NCBI GenBank assembly: GCA_934402515.1
Contig: CAKRTZ010000054.1
Coordinates: forward strand, 1 to 13,536
Origin: an uncultured Lachnospiraceae bacterium
GTDB lineage: Bacteria; Bacillota; Clostridia; Lachnospirales; Lachnospiraceae
Length of the DNA stretch: 13,536 bases
Reading direction: 5' to 3'
Numbering within the stretch: position 1 is the first letter of the stretch; the number at the start of each line of letters is the position of its first letter. Under the pieces are notes generated by a model. It saw only the letters and a list, made by a program, of their open reading frames with translations. It was not told where the DNA came from and made no database searches. Positions 1 through 6,041 of the stretch are shown here, one piece after another. The translations under genes were made by a program, and so were the position numbers.

Positions 1-2
1 TC

Positions 3-386
3 GAGGAGGATGGATTAAAGGGATTTGCAGCTGCAAACGGATGCGGAATCATTGCATTCTGCCCTCTGTCCCAGGGACTTCTCACGGATAAATACCTTCA
101 CGGTATTCCGGAGGACAGCCGCATGAAGAAGGATGGCCGTTTCCTGCATGAGGATGCGCTGACACCGGAGCGCTTGGCGCAGATTCAGGCTCTTGCTAAG
201 ATTGCAGCAGATCGCGGACAGTCTCTGGCCCAGATGGCTTTGTCCTGGATTCTCAGGGATGGTGAGGTGACCTCCGTGCTGATCGGTGCCTCCAAGGCAA
301 AGCAGATCACGGAAAATGCTGCCATTGTTGGCCACACCAGCTTTACTGCGGATGAGATCGATGCCATTGAGAAAATTCTGAAATAG
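3..386 (+). CDS. Aldo/keto reductase, C-terminal part (5' end outside window)
   Basis: The reading frame is open from the window edge and stops at TAG 384-386, so about 127 C-terminal residues are visible. The sequence reads like the end of a YghZ/GPR-type aldo/keto reductase: an IIAFCPLSQGLLTDKYL stretch (a late barrel strand with the conserved P-L-x-QGLLT), then IPEDSRM, then GQSLAQMALSWILRD and SVLIGASKAKQITENA, the cofactor-binding segment that recognises the NADP(H) adenosine phosphate. The family reduces aldehydes or ketones with NADPH in the cytoplasm; substrate cannot be told from this part. The catalytic Asp-Tyr-Lys-His residues lie upstream of the window. The internal ATG at 123 is not the start, because the family match continues upstream of it. 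A different, broken aldo/keto reductase lies at 12963-13260. Confidence 0.9.
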   Translation, partial: EEDGLKGFAAANGCGIIAFCPLSQGLLTDKYLHGIPEDSRMKKDGRFLHEDALTPERLAQIQALAKIAADRGQSLAQMALSWILRDGEVTSVLIGASKAKQITENAAIVGHTSFTADEIDAIEKILK

Positions 387-417
387 AGATAATTATTAAA
401 AAATTTAAACAAAACCC

Positions 418-446
418 TTGACAGCCACTCATGCTTCCTGTATACT
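418..446 (+). promoter_or_regulatory. SigA promoter of tRNA-Gly
   Basis: A perfect -35 box TTGACA (418-423) is followed by a 17-base spacer and a -10 box TATACT (441-446). Transcription should start near 453, about 28 bases before the mature tRNA 5' end. It is one of the strongest consensus promoters in the window, as expected for a tRNA gene. Confidence 0.85.
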
Positions 447-480
447 TTGAAAAGTCTGATGCAGCAATGCAAGACAGTAT

Positions 481-553
481 GCGCGAGTGGCTCAGTTGGT
501 GGAGCACGACCTTGCCAAGGTCGGGGTCGCGGGTTCGAGTCCCGTCTCGCGCT
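481..553 (+). tRNA. tRNA-Gly (anticodon GCC)
   Basis: The full cloverleaf can be drawn. The acceptor stem GCGCGAG (481-487) pairs with CTCGCGC (546-552); the D stem is GCTC/GAGC (490-493/502-505); the anticodon stem is CGACC/GGTCG (507-511/519-523) with loop TTGCCAA and anticodon GCC at 514-516; the T arm is GCGGG-TTCGAGT-CCCGT (529-545). The discriminator base is T (553), as usual for bacterial glycine tRNA. The 3' CCA is not encoded, so it must be added after transcription. It is a single-gene unit with its own promoter and terminator. Confidence 0.97.
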
Positions 554-560
554 CTTAAAG

Positions 561-602
561 AAAACAAAAAGACATCCGAGAACGGGTGTCTTTTTTGTTT
601 TT
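561..602 (+). terminator. Intrinsic terminator of tRNA-Gly
   Basis: GACATCCG (571-578) pairs with CGGGTGTC (583-590) across an AGAA loop, with one T-G wobble. A T-rich run follows (591-602). The A-rich run 561-570 lies before the stem, so the hairpin extends and could also stop transcription from the other strand. Confidence 0.85.
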
Positions 603-603
603 C

Positions 604-690
604 GAGTGCCGTCGGCACTCAAAGGTTCGAGGTCTACGCTCCGGTCGTCGCAAAGCAAACATCCCTCGGACATTTTGCGATGTCGTGCGT
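604..690. repeat. Palindrome-rich non-coding segment, possible dispersed repeat
   Basis: Directly after the tRNA terminator is the perfect inverted repeat GAGTGCC-GTC-GGCACTC (604-620). A second pair, TCGCAAA (648-654) with TTTGCGA (674-680), encloses a roughly 19-base loop. No coding signal is convincing here. The base composition is more GC-rich than what follows. I infer a REP-like or structured element; a whole-genome search would be needed to call it a repeat family. Confidence 0.35.
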
Positions 691-1015
691 TCTTTTTTCT
701 GGCGGATCAGACTGCACCCACCTGCACCCAGTCCATAAATCTGTAGACTGGGGTGCAAATGCTAATAGTTGCTGGATTTTAAGTGAGTTATGGGTTCTTG
801 AGTGAATTGCTGGTTTACATAAATTCTTTCAAAACCCATAAGCAATGATAAAGTTTGCTCCTTATATGTACATTTTTGCACTGATAGCACGGACTCTACT
901 CATAAGTGCCACCAGAGTGGCTCCTTATGGGTCAATTTTTCCTTAAAAATTGTCATAGCAGGCTCGTAATCCTTCTAAGAGACACATAAAAGCTATCAAC
1001 GATTCACTCTTATAG
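691..1015. other. Long non-coding stretch, no gene seen
   Basis: No reading frame here has a start with a ribosome site or a recognisable product. It holds an imperfect hairpin (GCACCCAGTC 724-733 with GACTGGGGTGC 746-756, one bulged G, no T-tract) and the first three CATAAR...CTTAT boxes described separately. It looks like decayed sequence between the tRNA unit and the remnant genes downstream. Confidence 0.5.
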
Positions 1016-1080
1016 GTGGAACATCCATTTGCTGAGTTCCAGAAGACACATAAGCATTCCAGTAAGTCCGGTCTTATAGG
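837..1080. repeat. Four spaced CATAAR-N17/18-CTTATR boxes
   Basis: Four copies of a split motif occur on the plus strand: CATAAG 837 with CTTATA 861; CATAAG 901 with CTTATG 924; CATAAA 985 with CTTATA 1009; CATAAG 1049 with CTTATA 1073. The distance between arms is 23-24 bases each time, and copy-to-copy spacing is 64, 84 and 64. Copies 3 and 4 share the flanks AGACACATAA and TCTTATAGGT exactly, while the 18-base cores differ. Copies 1 and 2 fold further: GCCAC/GTGGC inside copy 2, GCAA/TTGC inside copy 1. The function is unknown. Confidence 0.4.
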
Positions 1081-1381
1081 TCACAAGGACTCAAAACACT
1101 TTCTGAATGTTATACTTTCTTCTGCTCCGAATGCCATTCCGGACACTCTCGCGGGAAAGGTGGAGGATATTTTCTTTTTTGCAGATACAAGTTGGACATC
1201 TTATATCGTAGATACAGCCATTATATTATGTATTATCTTTGGATTTATGGCTCTTTTTTCCAAGAAAAAGGTGATTGAAATTTCATTTTTGTCAAAGCGG
1301 TTTTGTGTGGATGAAAAATTGTTTTCCAGAAATGATATGGATAAGCTGGACAGAGTTTTACTGAAATTGCGTCAGGGATAG
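1016..1381 (+). pseudogene. Hypothetical single-span membrane protein, probably 5'-truncated
   Basis: The open frame begins at a GTG without a ribosome site, just after an in-frame TAG at 1013-1015, so the real start is uncertain and the gene may have lost its 5' end. About 121 codons. The middle holds one clear hydrophobic helix (around residues 60-78, from YIVDTAIILCIIFGFMALF) followed by the basic stop-transfer signal SKKK and a charged tail ending DKLDRVLLKLRQG. I do not recognise the family. The first 30 codons overlap the last CATAAG...CTTAT box and look non-coding; the part from about ILSSAPNAIPDTLAGKVED onward looks like real protein. It lies directly against the nucleotidyltransferase remnant at 1345, with overlap, which suggests two broken genes pushed together. 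Confidence 0.4.
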
Positions 1382-1574
1382 TAAAGAATGTCGGACTAGA
1401 GTTGGAACCATTCTCCGATAAACTTGCGGAATTAGGATTTGATTATAATGTGGAGCATGATGTGTGGATATGCCAGTTGTTAAAAATGTCGACAATTTCC
1501 GTAGATGGAGCAGTGCATATCCATTTTACAAAAATGTGAAAACAGAGGGGATTTCTTTATATGAGTCAGCCTAA
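1345..1574 (+). pseudogene. MNT-type nucleotidyltransferase (MntA-like antitoxin), C-terminal remnant, frameshifted
   Basis: Frame 1 reads VKNVGLELEPFSDKLAELG then FDYNVEHDVWICQLLK. If one A is restored in the A-run at 1482-1486, the frame continues NVDNFRRWSSAYPFYKNVK then TEGISLYESA and stops at TAA 1572-1574. The motif order (FD/LEHDV, I/LLKN, W, PFYKNV, EGI.LYE) is that of the C-terminal half of minimal nucleotidyltransferases, which act as the antitoxin of MNT-HEPN modules by adding AMP to the toxin. The catalytic GSxxxG...DxD half is missing upstream, so the gene is dead even without the frameshift. It overlaps the HEPN start at 1561, the usual operon arrangement for this pair. Confidence 0.6.
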
Positions 1575-1665
1575 TGAGTTAGATGTAGGAAATGAAATAG
1601 ACTTAGCCAATCATAGATTACTGATTGCTGAAGAAGATCTGGAATCTGCAGAAGCCTTACAATGA
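1561..1665 (+). pseudogene. HEPN-domain protein (HepT-like toxin), N-terminal remnant
   Basis: ATG 1561 follows an AGAGGGG ribosome site (1544-1550) and overlaps the end of the nucleotidyltransferase remnant. Only 34 residues are left before TGA 1663-1665; the recognisable part, DLANHRLLIAEEDLESAEAL, is the first helix pattern of HEPN proteins (LAxxRLxxAxEDLExAexL). Intact relatives are about 130 residues and carry an Rx4-6H ribonuclease motif, absent here. The sequence after about 1660 has no HEPN likeness, so this is the junction of a deletion or rearrangement. Together with the previous entry it is the scar of a type VII (MNT-HEPN) toxin-antitoxin pair. Confidence 0.55.
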
Positions 1666-1725
1666 AGTAACATCTCCACCACAACAGTCTCCCCACCCGG
1701 CACAATCACAACGCCGTCTGGCGGT

Positions 1726-1821
1726 AACAGTCAGCACCTCATAGGATTTCCTATACCAGGAACCACCCTGCTTTACTTCAGCACTTAACAGATGCGTCCA
1801 GGTTCCGTGAAGCAATGACAT
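1726..1821 (-). pseudogene. GH31-like alpha-glycosidase fragment
   Basis: On the reverse strand about 32 codons read HGTWTHLLSAEVKQGGSWYR then KSYEVLTV. This matches the pattern just after the catalytic barrel of GH31 alpha-glucosidases/xylosidases (LPEGxWTHLxxGExxxGGxWYxExYDFLSLP). After LTV the likeness stops and no full gene lies on either side, so it is a relic. It sits between the HEPN scar and the metF promoter, on the opposite strand. The likeness is from memory of the family and the fragment is short. Confidence 0.4.
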
Positions 1822-1825
1822 TTCC

Positions 1826-1855
1826 TTGCCCCAATTACAAAAAATAGTATATAAT
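1826..1855 (+). promoter_or_regulatory. Predicted promoter of the metF operon
   Basis: -35 TTGCCC (1826-1831), 18-base spacer, perfect -10 TATAAT (1850-1855). Transcription would begin near 1862, leaving a leader of about 29 bases before the metF ATG, too short for a SAM riboswitch; none is visible upstream either. Confidence 0.6.
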
Positions 1856-1890
1856 AAATCCAAATCTACGAAAGCATAAGGGATGAAGAC

Positions 1891-2751
1891 ATGAAAATAA
1901 GTGACATTCATAAACAGAAAAAACAGGTTCTCTCCTTTGAAATCTTCCCGCCGAAAAAGGATGAAGAACTGAAAAATATTGACGAGACTCTGGAAATTCT
2001 CTGTTCCTGTAAGCCGGATTTTATCAGCGTGACTTTTGGTGCGGGTGGCAGCAGTAATAACAATAAGACCATTACCCTGGCAAAGAAAATCAAAGAGCAG
2101 TATCATGTGGAGCCGGTGGTACATCTGACCTGCCTGTGTTACTCCAAAGAAGAAATCGATACCTTTACCAACATTTTAAAGGAAGAGGGTATTGAAAACG
2201 TGCTGGCGCTGCGGGGCGACCGCAATCCCAATGTACCGGAAAAACAGGACTTCCTTCATGCGGATCAGCTGACCGCTTATCTGAAACAGCGTGGCGATTT
2301 CTGTATCGCAGGAGCGTGCTATCCGGAGAATCACCCGGAATCCGCAAACCGGGTAGAAGAGATGCGTTATCTGAAGAAGAAAGTGGATGCGGGGGCAGAG
2401 GTTTTGTTGTCCCAGCTGTTTTTTAATAATGATTATTTCTATCGCTTCGTGGAGGATTGTCGGATTGCGGGGATTACCGTACCGGTCACACCGGGTATTA
2501 TGCCGGTAATCAATGCAGCGCAGATTAAACGGATGGTGACCATGTGTGGTGCATCCCTGCCGGAACGCTTTCAGCGCATCATCCACAAATACGAGAACAA
2601 TAAGCAGGCACTTTTTGATGCCGGGATGTCCTATGCCCTGTCCCAGATCATTGATCTGCTGGCCAACGATGTGGACGGCATTCACCTGTATACCATGAAT
2701 AACCCCACTGTGGCGCGCCGTATCTGCGAGGGAATCCAACACATTATTTAA
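1891..2751 (+). CDS. metF: Methylenetetrahydrofolate reductase
   Basis: A 286-residue protein of the full MetF length. It reduces 5,10-methylenetetrahydrofolate to 5-methyltetrahydrofolate with a flavin, supplying the methyl group for methionine, or running in the Wood-Ljungdahl methyl branch in acetogens. Diagnostic segments in order: SFEIFPPK with E17 (the E. coli Glu28 position), DFISVTFGAGGS (43-54), LTCLCYSKEEI (79-89), NVLALRGDRN with D110 (Asp120 position, near the flavin), AGACYPENHPES (140-151), and LLSQLFFNNDYFYRF with Q175 (Gln183 position). ATG 1891 follows AAGGGATG (1878-1885). It is the first gene of a predicted operon; the HD-domain gene starts 12 bases after its stop. No MetV-type zinc subunit or methionine synthase is adjacent, so a housekeeping methionine role is more likely than an acetogenic complex here, but this is inference. 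Confidence 0.96.
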   Translation: MKISDIHKQKKQVLSFEIFPPKKDEELKNIDETLEILCSCKPDFISVTFGAGGSSNNNKTITLAKKIKEQYHVEPVVHLTCLCYSKEEIDTFTNILKEEGIENVLALRGDRNPNVPEKQDFLHADQLTAYLKQRGDFCIAGACYPENHPESANRVEEMRYLKKKVDAGAEVLLSQLFFNNDYFYRFVEDCRIAGITVPVTPGIMPVINAAQIKRMVTMCGASLPERFQRIIHKYENNKQALFDAGMSYALSQIIDLLANDVDGIHLYTMNNPTVARRICEGIQHII

Positions 2752-2763
2752 AAGGGAATAACT

Positions 2764-3306
2764 ATGCCATCAAAAGACGAAATTTGTACTTATACCCATC
2801 GTTATATGAATCCATTGGATGCAAAACTGGCGGATATCGTAATTGAGGATATCGCCCATGCCCTGTCCCTGATGACCAGGGCCAATGGACATTTCCCAGA
2901 GTTTTATTCTGTGGGACAGCACTGTATCTGCTGCCATGATGAAGCAAAGGCCAGAGGATACAGTGATCGACTGATACTTGCCTGTCTGCTCCATGATGCC
3001 GGGGAAGCCTATCTGTCGGATGTGACCCGCCCTATTAAACATCATATGGATTATTATAATGAAGTGGAGGGACGGCTGCTTTCTCTGATTTATACCAAGT
3101 TCCTGGAAAGGGATCTGACGGAGGAAGAGGCAGAGCTGGTAAAAAGTGTGGACGATGCCATGCTTTACCATGAATTTTTACACTATATGGACATTCCGCT
3201 GTTTGCCAGCGCACCGGAAATTGCCAGTGCACCGGTCTTTCGGTTTGAGGATTTCAAAGAGGTAGAAAAGGGTTATCTTGCAAGATTTCATGCACTAAAA
3301 GATTGA
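2764..3306 (+). CDS. HD-domain metal-dependent phosphohydrolase
   Basis: A 180-residue cytoplasmic protein. The metal-binding HD signature is complete: H53 (FYSVGQH), H77-D78 (LLHDAGEAYLSD) and a late aspartate at 130/131 (KSVDDAML). The arrangement IEDIAHALS...NGHFPEFYSVGQH...HDAGEAYLSDVTRPIK is that of the YfbR-like/phage-type HD hydrolases, which act on nucleoside monophosphates or related phosphate esters; the substrate here is unknown. There is no GYP motif, so it is not a cyclic-di-GMP phosphodiesterase. ATG 2764 follows an AAAGGG ribosome site (2751-2756) that overlaps the metF stop codon, suggesting coupled translation. The patatin-like gene follows after 39 bases. Confidence 0.85.
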   Translation: MPSKDEICTYTHRYMNPLDAKLADIVIEDIAHALSLMTRANGHFPEFYSVGQHCICCHDEAKARGYSDRLILACLLHDAGEAYLSDVTRPIKHHMDYYNEVEGRLLSLIYTKFLERDLTEEEAELVKSVDDAMLYHEFLHYMDIPLFASAPEIASAPVFRFEDFKEVEKGYLARFHALKD

Positions 3307-3345
3307 ACTGACGAAATTTTGCAAGAGAAAGGCGCATTTATTAAT

Positions 3346-4197
3346 ATGAAAAAGGGATTGATTTTGGAAGGCGGCGCCATGCGTGGACTGTTTACAGCCG
3401 GCGTTATGGATGTCATGATGGAAAACGGCATCCAATATGATGGTTTGATCGGTGTCTCAGCCGGCGCAGCCTTCGGATGTAACTATAAGTCCGGACAGAG
3501 AGGGCGTGTTTTGAACTACAACACACGGTTTTGCAGGGACAAGCGCTATAGTGGACTTTCCTCTCTGATAAAAACCGGAAATATTTACAATACCGAGTTT
3601 TGCTATGGGGAAGTTCCCTTGAAGTTAGATAAATTTGATTTTGATGCTTATGTGAAAAATCCTATGGAATTCCATGTGGTATGTACCGATGTGGAAACCG
3701 GGAAACCGGTCTATCACCAATATACCGGCTGGGAGGATCACGGATTTGACTGGATTCGGGCGTCTGCTTCCATGCCGTTGGTTTCAAGAATTGTGGAGAT
3801 TGACGGACAAAAACTGTTGGACGGCGGCATTGCTGACTCTATTCCGGTGAAATACTTTGAAAGCATCGGCTATGATAAAAATGTAGTGGTTTTGACCAGG
3901 CCCAAGGGTTACCGCAAGGAGAAGAATTCTGTGATGTCCCTGGTTCGACGGAAATACAGAAATTATCCCAAATTTGTGGAAACCATGGCGAACCGCCATC
4001 TGATGTACAATGAAGAACTGGACTACATCGCAGAAGAAGAGGCAGAGGGAAAACTCTTTGTCATCCGGCCGGAACAGCCTATTCTCGTGGGACATGTGGA
4101 AAAAGATCCGGAGAAATTACGGCTTGCCTATGAGATGGGACGAAGCACTGCGGAAAAATGTCTTCCTGAGCTTCAAACTTTTCTGGGTGAACATTAA
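3346..4197 (+). CDS. Patatin-like phospholipase (RssA/YjjU type)
   Basis: A 283-residue protein with the complete Ser-Asp dyad of patatin-like acyl hydrolases. The oxyanion loop is GGAMRG (9-14), the nucleophile is S38 in GVSAG (36-40), and the catalytic aspartate is D159 in DGG (159-161). The DGGIADSIPVKYFESIGYDK stretch and the C-terminal YNEELDYIAEEEAEGKLFVI are typical of the bacterial YjjU-like subgroup. There is no signal peptide or membrane helix, so it is cytoplasmic or membrane-associated and probably hydrolyses lipid acyl esters. I chose ATG 3346 (AAAGG at 3328-3332) rather than a TTG at 3319, because family proteins start directly with MKKGLILEGG. It is the last gene of the metF operon; a terminator follows at 4218. 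Confidence 0.93.
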   Translation: MKKGLILEGGAMRGLFTAGVMDVMMENGIQYDGLIGVSAGAAFGCNYKSGQRGRVLNYNTRFCRDKRYSGLSSLIKTGNIYNTEFCYGEVPLKLDKFDFDAYVKNPMEFHVVCTDVETGKPVYHQYTGWEDHGFDWIRASASMPLVSRIVEIDGQKLLDGGIADSIPVKYFESIGYDKNVVVLTRPKGYRKEKNSVMSLVRRKYRNYPKFVETMANRHLMYNEELDYIAEEEAEGKLFVIRPEQPILVGHVEKDPEKLRLAYEMGRSTAEKCLPELQTFLGEH

Positions 4198-4217
4198 CCA
4201 AATCAGAAACCTGTAAG

Positions 4218-4251
4218 CACCTTGATCAATTTGGGATTAAGGTGTTTTTTG
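4218..4251 (+). terminator. Intrinsic terminator of the metF-HD-patatin operon
   Basis: CACCTTGATC (4218-4227) pairs with GATTAAGGTG (4235-4244) with one G-T wobble and a 7-base loop, followed by TTTTTTG (4245-4251). It lies 20 bases after the patatin stop. Confidence 0.85.
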
Positions 4252-4309
4252 TGCATAAAAGGGTGCCGGGAACTCTTTGAGAAAAGTTTTCAGGATTTTG
4301 AAGAAATTT

Positions 4310-4337
4310 TTGAACGGACCTCGTTATGTTCTATAGA
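4310..4337 (+). promoter_or_regulatory. Possible promoter of the sigma factor operon
   Basis: TTGAAC (4310-4315), 16-base spacer, TATAGA (4332-4337). This is a moderate SigA match; the GAAC core could also be an ECF-type -35 for self-activation, but no clear ECF -10 is seen. If used, transcription starts near 4344, downstream of the ATG codons at 4326 and 4341, which bears on the start of the sigma gene. Confidence 0.35.
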
Positions 4338-4340
4338 GCG

Positions 4341-4937
4341 ATGAAAAACCGGAGGGAGGTGGAGAACATTAAGGAAACGGAATATTTGGAAACACTGATT
4401 GACCGGTACCAAAATCTGGTGTTCTCCCTTTGCTATCGGACCGTGGGCGACTACTTTGCCGCACAGGATCTGACCCAGGAAACCTTCCTCTCTGTTTATC
4501 GTCACTTGAAGGAATTCGACGGGCAGCATGAAAAAGCCTGGATCTGCCGGATCGCTTCCAATAAGAGTATCGACTATCTGAAAGCTGCGGGACGGCGCGC
4601 TGTTCCCACAGAGGATGTGGGAAATGACTGCAGGGAAGCAGATGGTACCCAGGTGAAAAAAGGATTGACGGAAAGTACCAGCCCGGGAACCCCGGAACAA
4701 GAGGTTCTGGAAAAAGAAACCAGGGAAACGTTGCTGGAGCGATGCCGGTCTTTAAAACCTCCTTATGATGAGGTGGCAGTCCTCTACTTTTATGAGGAAC
4801 GCAAGCCGGAGGAGGTGGCGGCGAAAACCGGACGGAATATCAAAACCATCCAGACACAGATTTATCGTGCCCGGTCCCAACTGCGTGAACTTTACCGCAG
4901 GCAATGGGAAACATACAACAGAAAGGAGAGTGGATAG
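4341..4937 (+). CDS. RNA polymerase sigma factor, sigma-70 family (ECF-like)
   Basis: A two-domain sigma factor, 198 residues from ATG 4341. Region 2 spans about 18-86: RYQNLVFSLCY, the core-binding DLTQETFLSVYRHL (43-56), and the -10 recognition helix AWICRIASNKSIDYLKA (66-82). A polar linker (90-118) leads to region 4 (120-186), with the -35 recognition helix-turn-helix EEVAAKTGRNIKTIQTQIYR (158-177 approx.). It should direct polymerase to a small regulon, probably including this operon. The start is ambiguous. ATG 4326 and ATG 4341 lack a ribosome site and overlap the likely promoter; the very strong GGAGGGAGGTGG (4351-4362) is ideally placed for the in-frame ATT at 4368, giving 189 residues beginning (M)KETEYLETL. 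GTG 4359 is a further option. The stop is one base from the next ATG. Confidence 0.9.
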   Translation: MKNRREVENIKETEYLETLIDRYQNLVFSLCYRTVGDYFAAQDLTQETFLSVYRHLKEFDGQHEKAWICRIASNKSIDYLKAAGRRAVPTEDVGNDCREADGTQVKKGLTESTSPGTPEQEVLEKETRETLLERCRSLKPPYDEVAVLYFYEERKPEEVAAKTGRNIKTIQTQIYRARSQLRELYRRQWETYNRKESG

Positions 4938-4938
4938 G

Positions 4939-5448
4939 ATGGAAAATTTAAAAGAGGCCTACTTGACGGACGAGGAACTGGAACGACTGATCGCCCAGGT
5001 GGAACAGGAGCCGATGCTGCAGGCACCTTCCTATCTGAAAGATGAAATTCTGAACTCCCTTTCAGAGCAGGATGAGAAGATGCAACAGTGGCAGGCAAAG
5101 GTGAAACCCCTTAACCGCAGCCAGTCCAGAAAACAGCTCTGGCTTTACAGTGTAAAGGTTGCTGTCGGAGCCGCCGCCGCTCTGGTTATGCTATGGATCA
5201 CCCCCGCGGGCTTCATTCAGTTACCCGGTTCTGCAATGGTGGAGCCACCGGAACAACTCACGGAAACGACACAGCCCTGGGAGGAACAGGAACCTCTTTC
5301 CATGGAAGAGTGGGAGACCCAGTTGAAAGAAAATGTACCGCAGCCCAGCGCCCTTTCCAATTTGCTACAGGGGATGAACCAGGCCGCCGGGAAGGTATGC
5401 CAGGGAGTATCGGACACGGCAGGTATCTTTTTAATGAATAAAGATTGA
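4939..5448 (+). CDS. Probable anti-sigma factor, single-pass membrane protein
   Basis: A 169-residue protein starting at ATG 4939 with AAAGGAGA (4922-4929), one base after the sigma stop. The N-terminal ~65 residues are acidic and helical (LTDEELERLIAQVEQE, then APSYLKDEILNSLSEQDEKM) and cytoplasmic. One membrane helix lies at about 69-90 (LYSVKVAVGAAAALVMLWI). The C-terminal ~80 residues are outside the cell, rich in Pro/Glu/Gln and without a recognised domain. The zinc-binding HxxxCxxC motif of ZAS anti-sigmas is absent. Function is inferred from position and topology: it should hold the sigma factor at the membrane until an envelope signal releases it. The frame is open upstream to 4765, but that part overlaps the sigma gene and is not translated. 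Confidence 0.75.
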   Translation: MENLKEAYLTDEELERLIAQVEQEPMLQAPSYLKDEILNSLSEQDEKMQQWQAKVKPLNRSQSRKQLWLYSVKVAVGAAAALVMLWITPAGFIQLPGSAMVEPPEQLTETTQPWEEQEPLSMEEWETQLKENVPQPSALSNLLQGMNQAAGKVCQGVSDTAGIFLMNKD

Positions 5449-5486
5449 TTTATGAATGAAACGAAGAAAAGAAAAGGAGAATTCTT

Positions 5487-6041
5487 ATGTATCGGAAAAA
5501 GAATAAATTTTTAACTTTTTTATTTGCATTACTTCCCGGAGCCGCAGAAATGTACATGGGTTTTATGAAAATGGGATTGACACTGCTGTCACTTTTCTTT
5601 GGCATTGTCGCGGCGGCAAGCTGGCTGGGAATGGAATTTCTGGTATTTGTGGCATTGATTGTTTGGATTTTCAGTTTTTTCCATGCCATCAATCTGGCAT
5701 CCCTGCCTGATGAAAAATTTGCCGAAGTGGAGGATGATTACCTGATTCACTTGGACAGCATCGGCGTGAAAGTCAGCAACCGGAGAGCCCGTGGAATCGT
5801 GGCAGCGGTTCTGATTTTTATCGGAATTGTGCTTTGCTATAACGCCGTCTGTGGTATCATTGACCGCATCTACCCGGAAAACTGGCTCAGCTACATGCTG
5901 CAGATTATTAATACCCAGGCGACCCAGGCAATCTGCGGAATCATTGTGATTGTTGTGGGAATTTCCATGATTCGTGGCAAAAAGCGGGAACTGGACGAGG
6001 AGGCACAGGATAATGGAGACAACGGAATTGACGAAAAATAA
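5487..6041 (+). CDS. Multi-pass membrane protein, TM2-like N-terminus
   Basis: A 184-residue protein with AAAAGGAGA just before ATG 5487, 38 bases after the anti-sigma stop. Predicted helices: about 8-24 and 30-46 (a TM2-like pair, LFALLPGAAEMYMGFMKMGLT-type turn between them), 50-68, 102-124 and 145-163. A hydrophilic loop (72-100, EVEDDYLIHLDSIGVKV) lies between the third and fourth helices, and the tail is highly acidic. No catalytic motif is seen. Its place in the sigma/anti-sigma operon suggests that it helps sense or respond to envelope state; this is inference only. Its last 29 bases overlap the next gene. Confidence 0.8.
   Translation: MYRKKNKFLTFLFALLPGAAEMYMGFMKMGLTLLSLFFGIVAAASWLGMEFLVFVALIVWIFSFFHAINLASLPDEKFAEVEDDYLIHLDSIGVKVSNRRARGIVAAVLIFIGIVLCYNAVCGIIDRIYPENWLSYMLQIINTQATQAICGIIVIVVGISMIRGKKRELDEEAQDNGDNGIDEK

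Noticed and set aside
185..673. Reverse-strand open frames with a DGTRTRDPDLGKVV-like peptide (also 343-618)
   Set aside because: This is the antisense of the tRNA-Gly gene, a well-known source of false protein calls; no ribosome site or family.
724..756. Hairpin as a terminator
   Set aside because: The stem has a bulge and there is no T-tract on either side.
431..805. Plus-strand open frames across the tRNA and its terminator (also 447-746)
   Set aside because: They run through the tRNA cloverleaf, terminator and palindromes and show no coding signal.
837..1080. CRISPR array
   Set aside because: The spacing is CRISPR-like (64/84/64) but the conserved parts are only short split arms with different cores; no cas genes are present.
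2176..2742. Long reverse-strand frame opposite metF
   Set aside because: Shadow of the clearly identified metF gene; same reasoning for reverse frames at 5589-6173, 6262-6945 and 11088-11534 opposite known genes.
2764..3306. HD protein as a cyclic-di-GMP phosphodiesterase partner of the GGDEF protein
   Set aside because: It lacks the GYP motif and the length of HD-GYP domains and belongs to the YfbR/phage-type HD group.
5974..6012. Upstream start for the LiaI-like protein
   Set aside because: ATG 5974 has no ribosome site; ATG 6013 has AGGAGG at ideal distance and matches the family's start.
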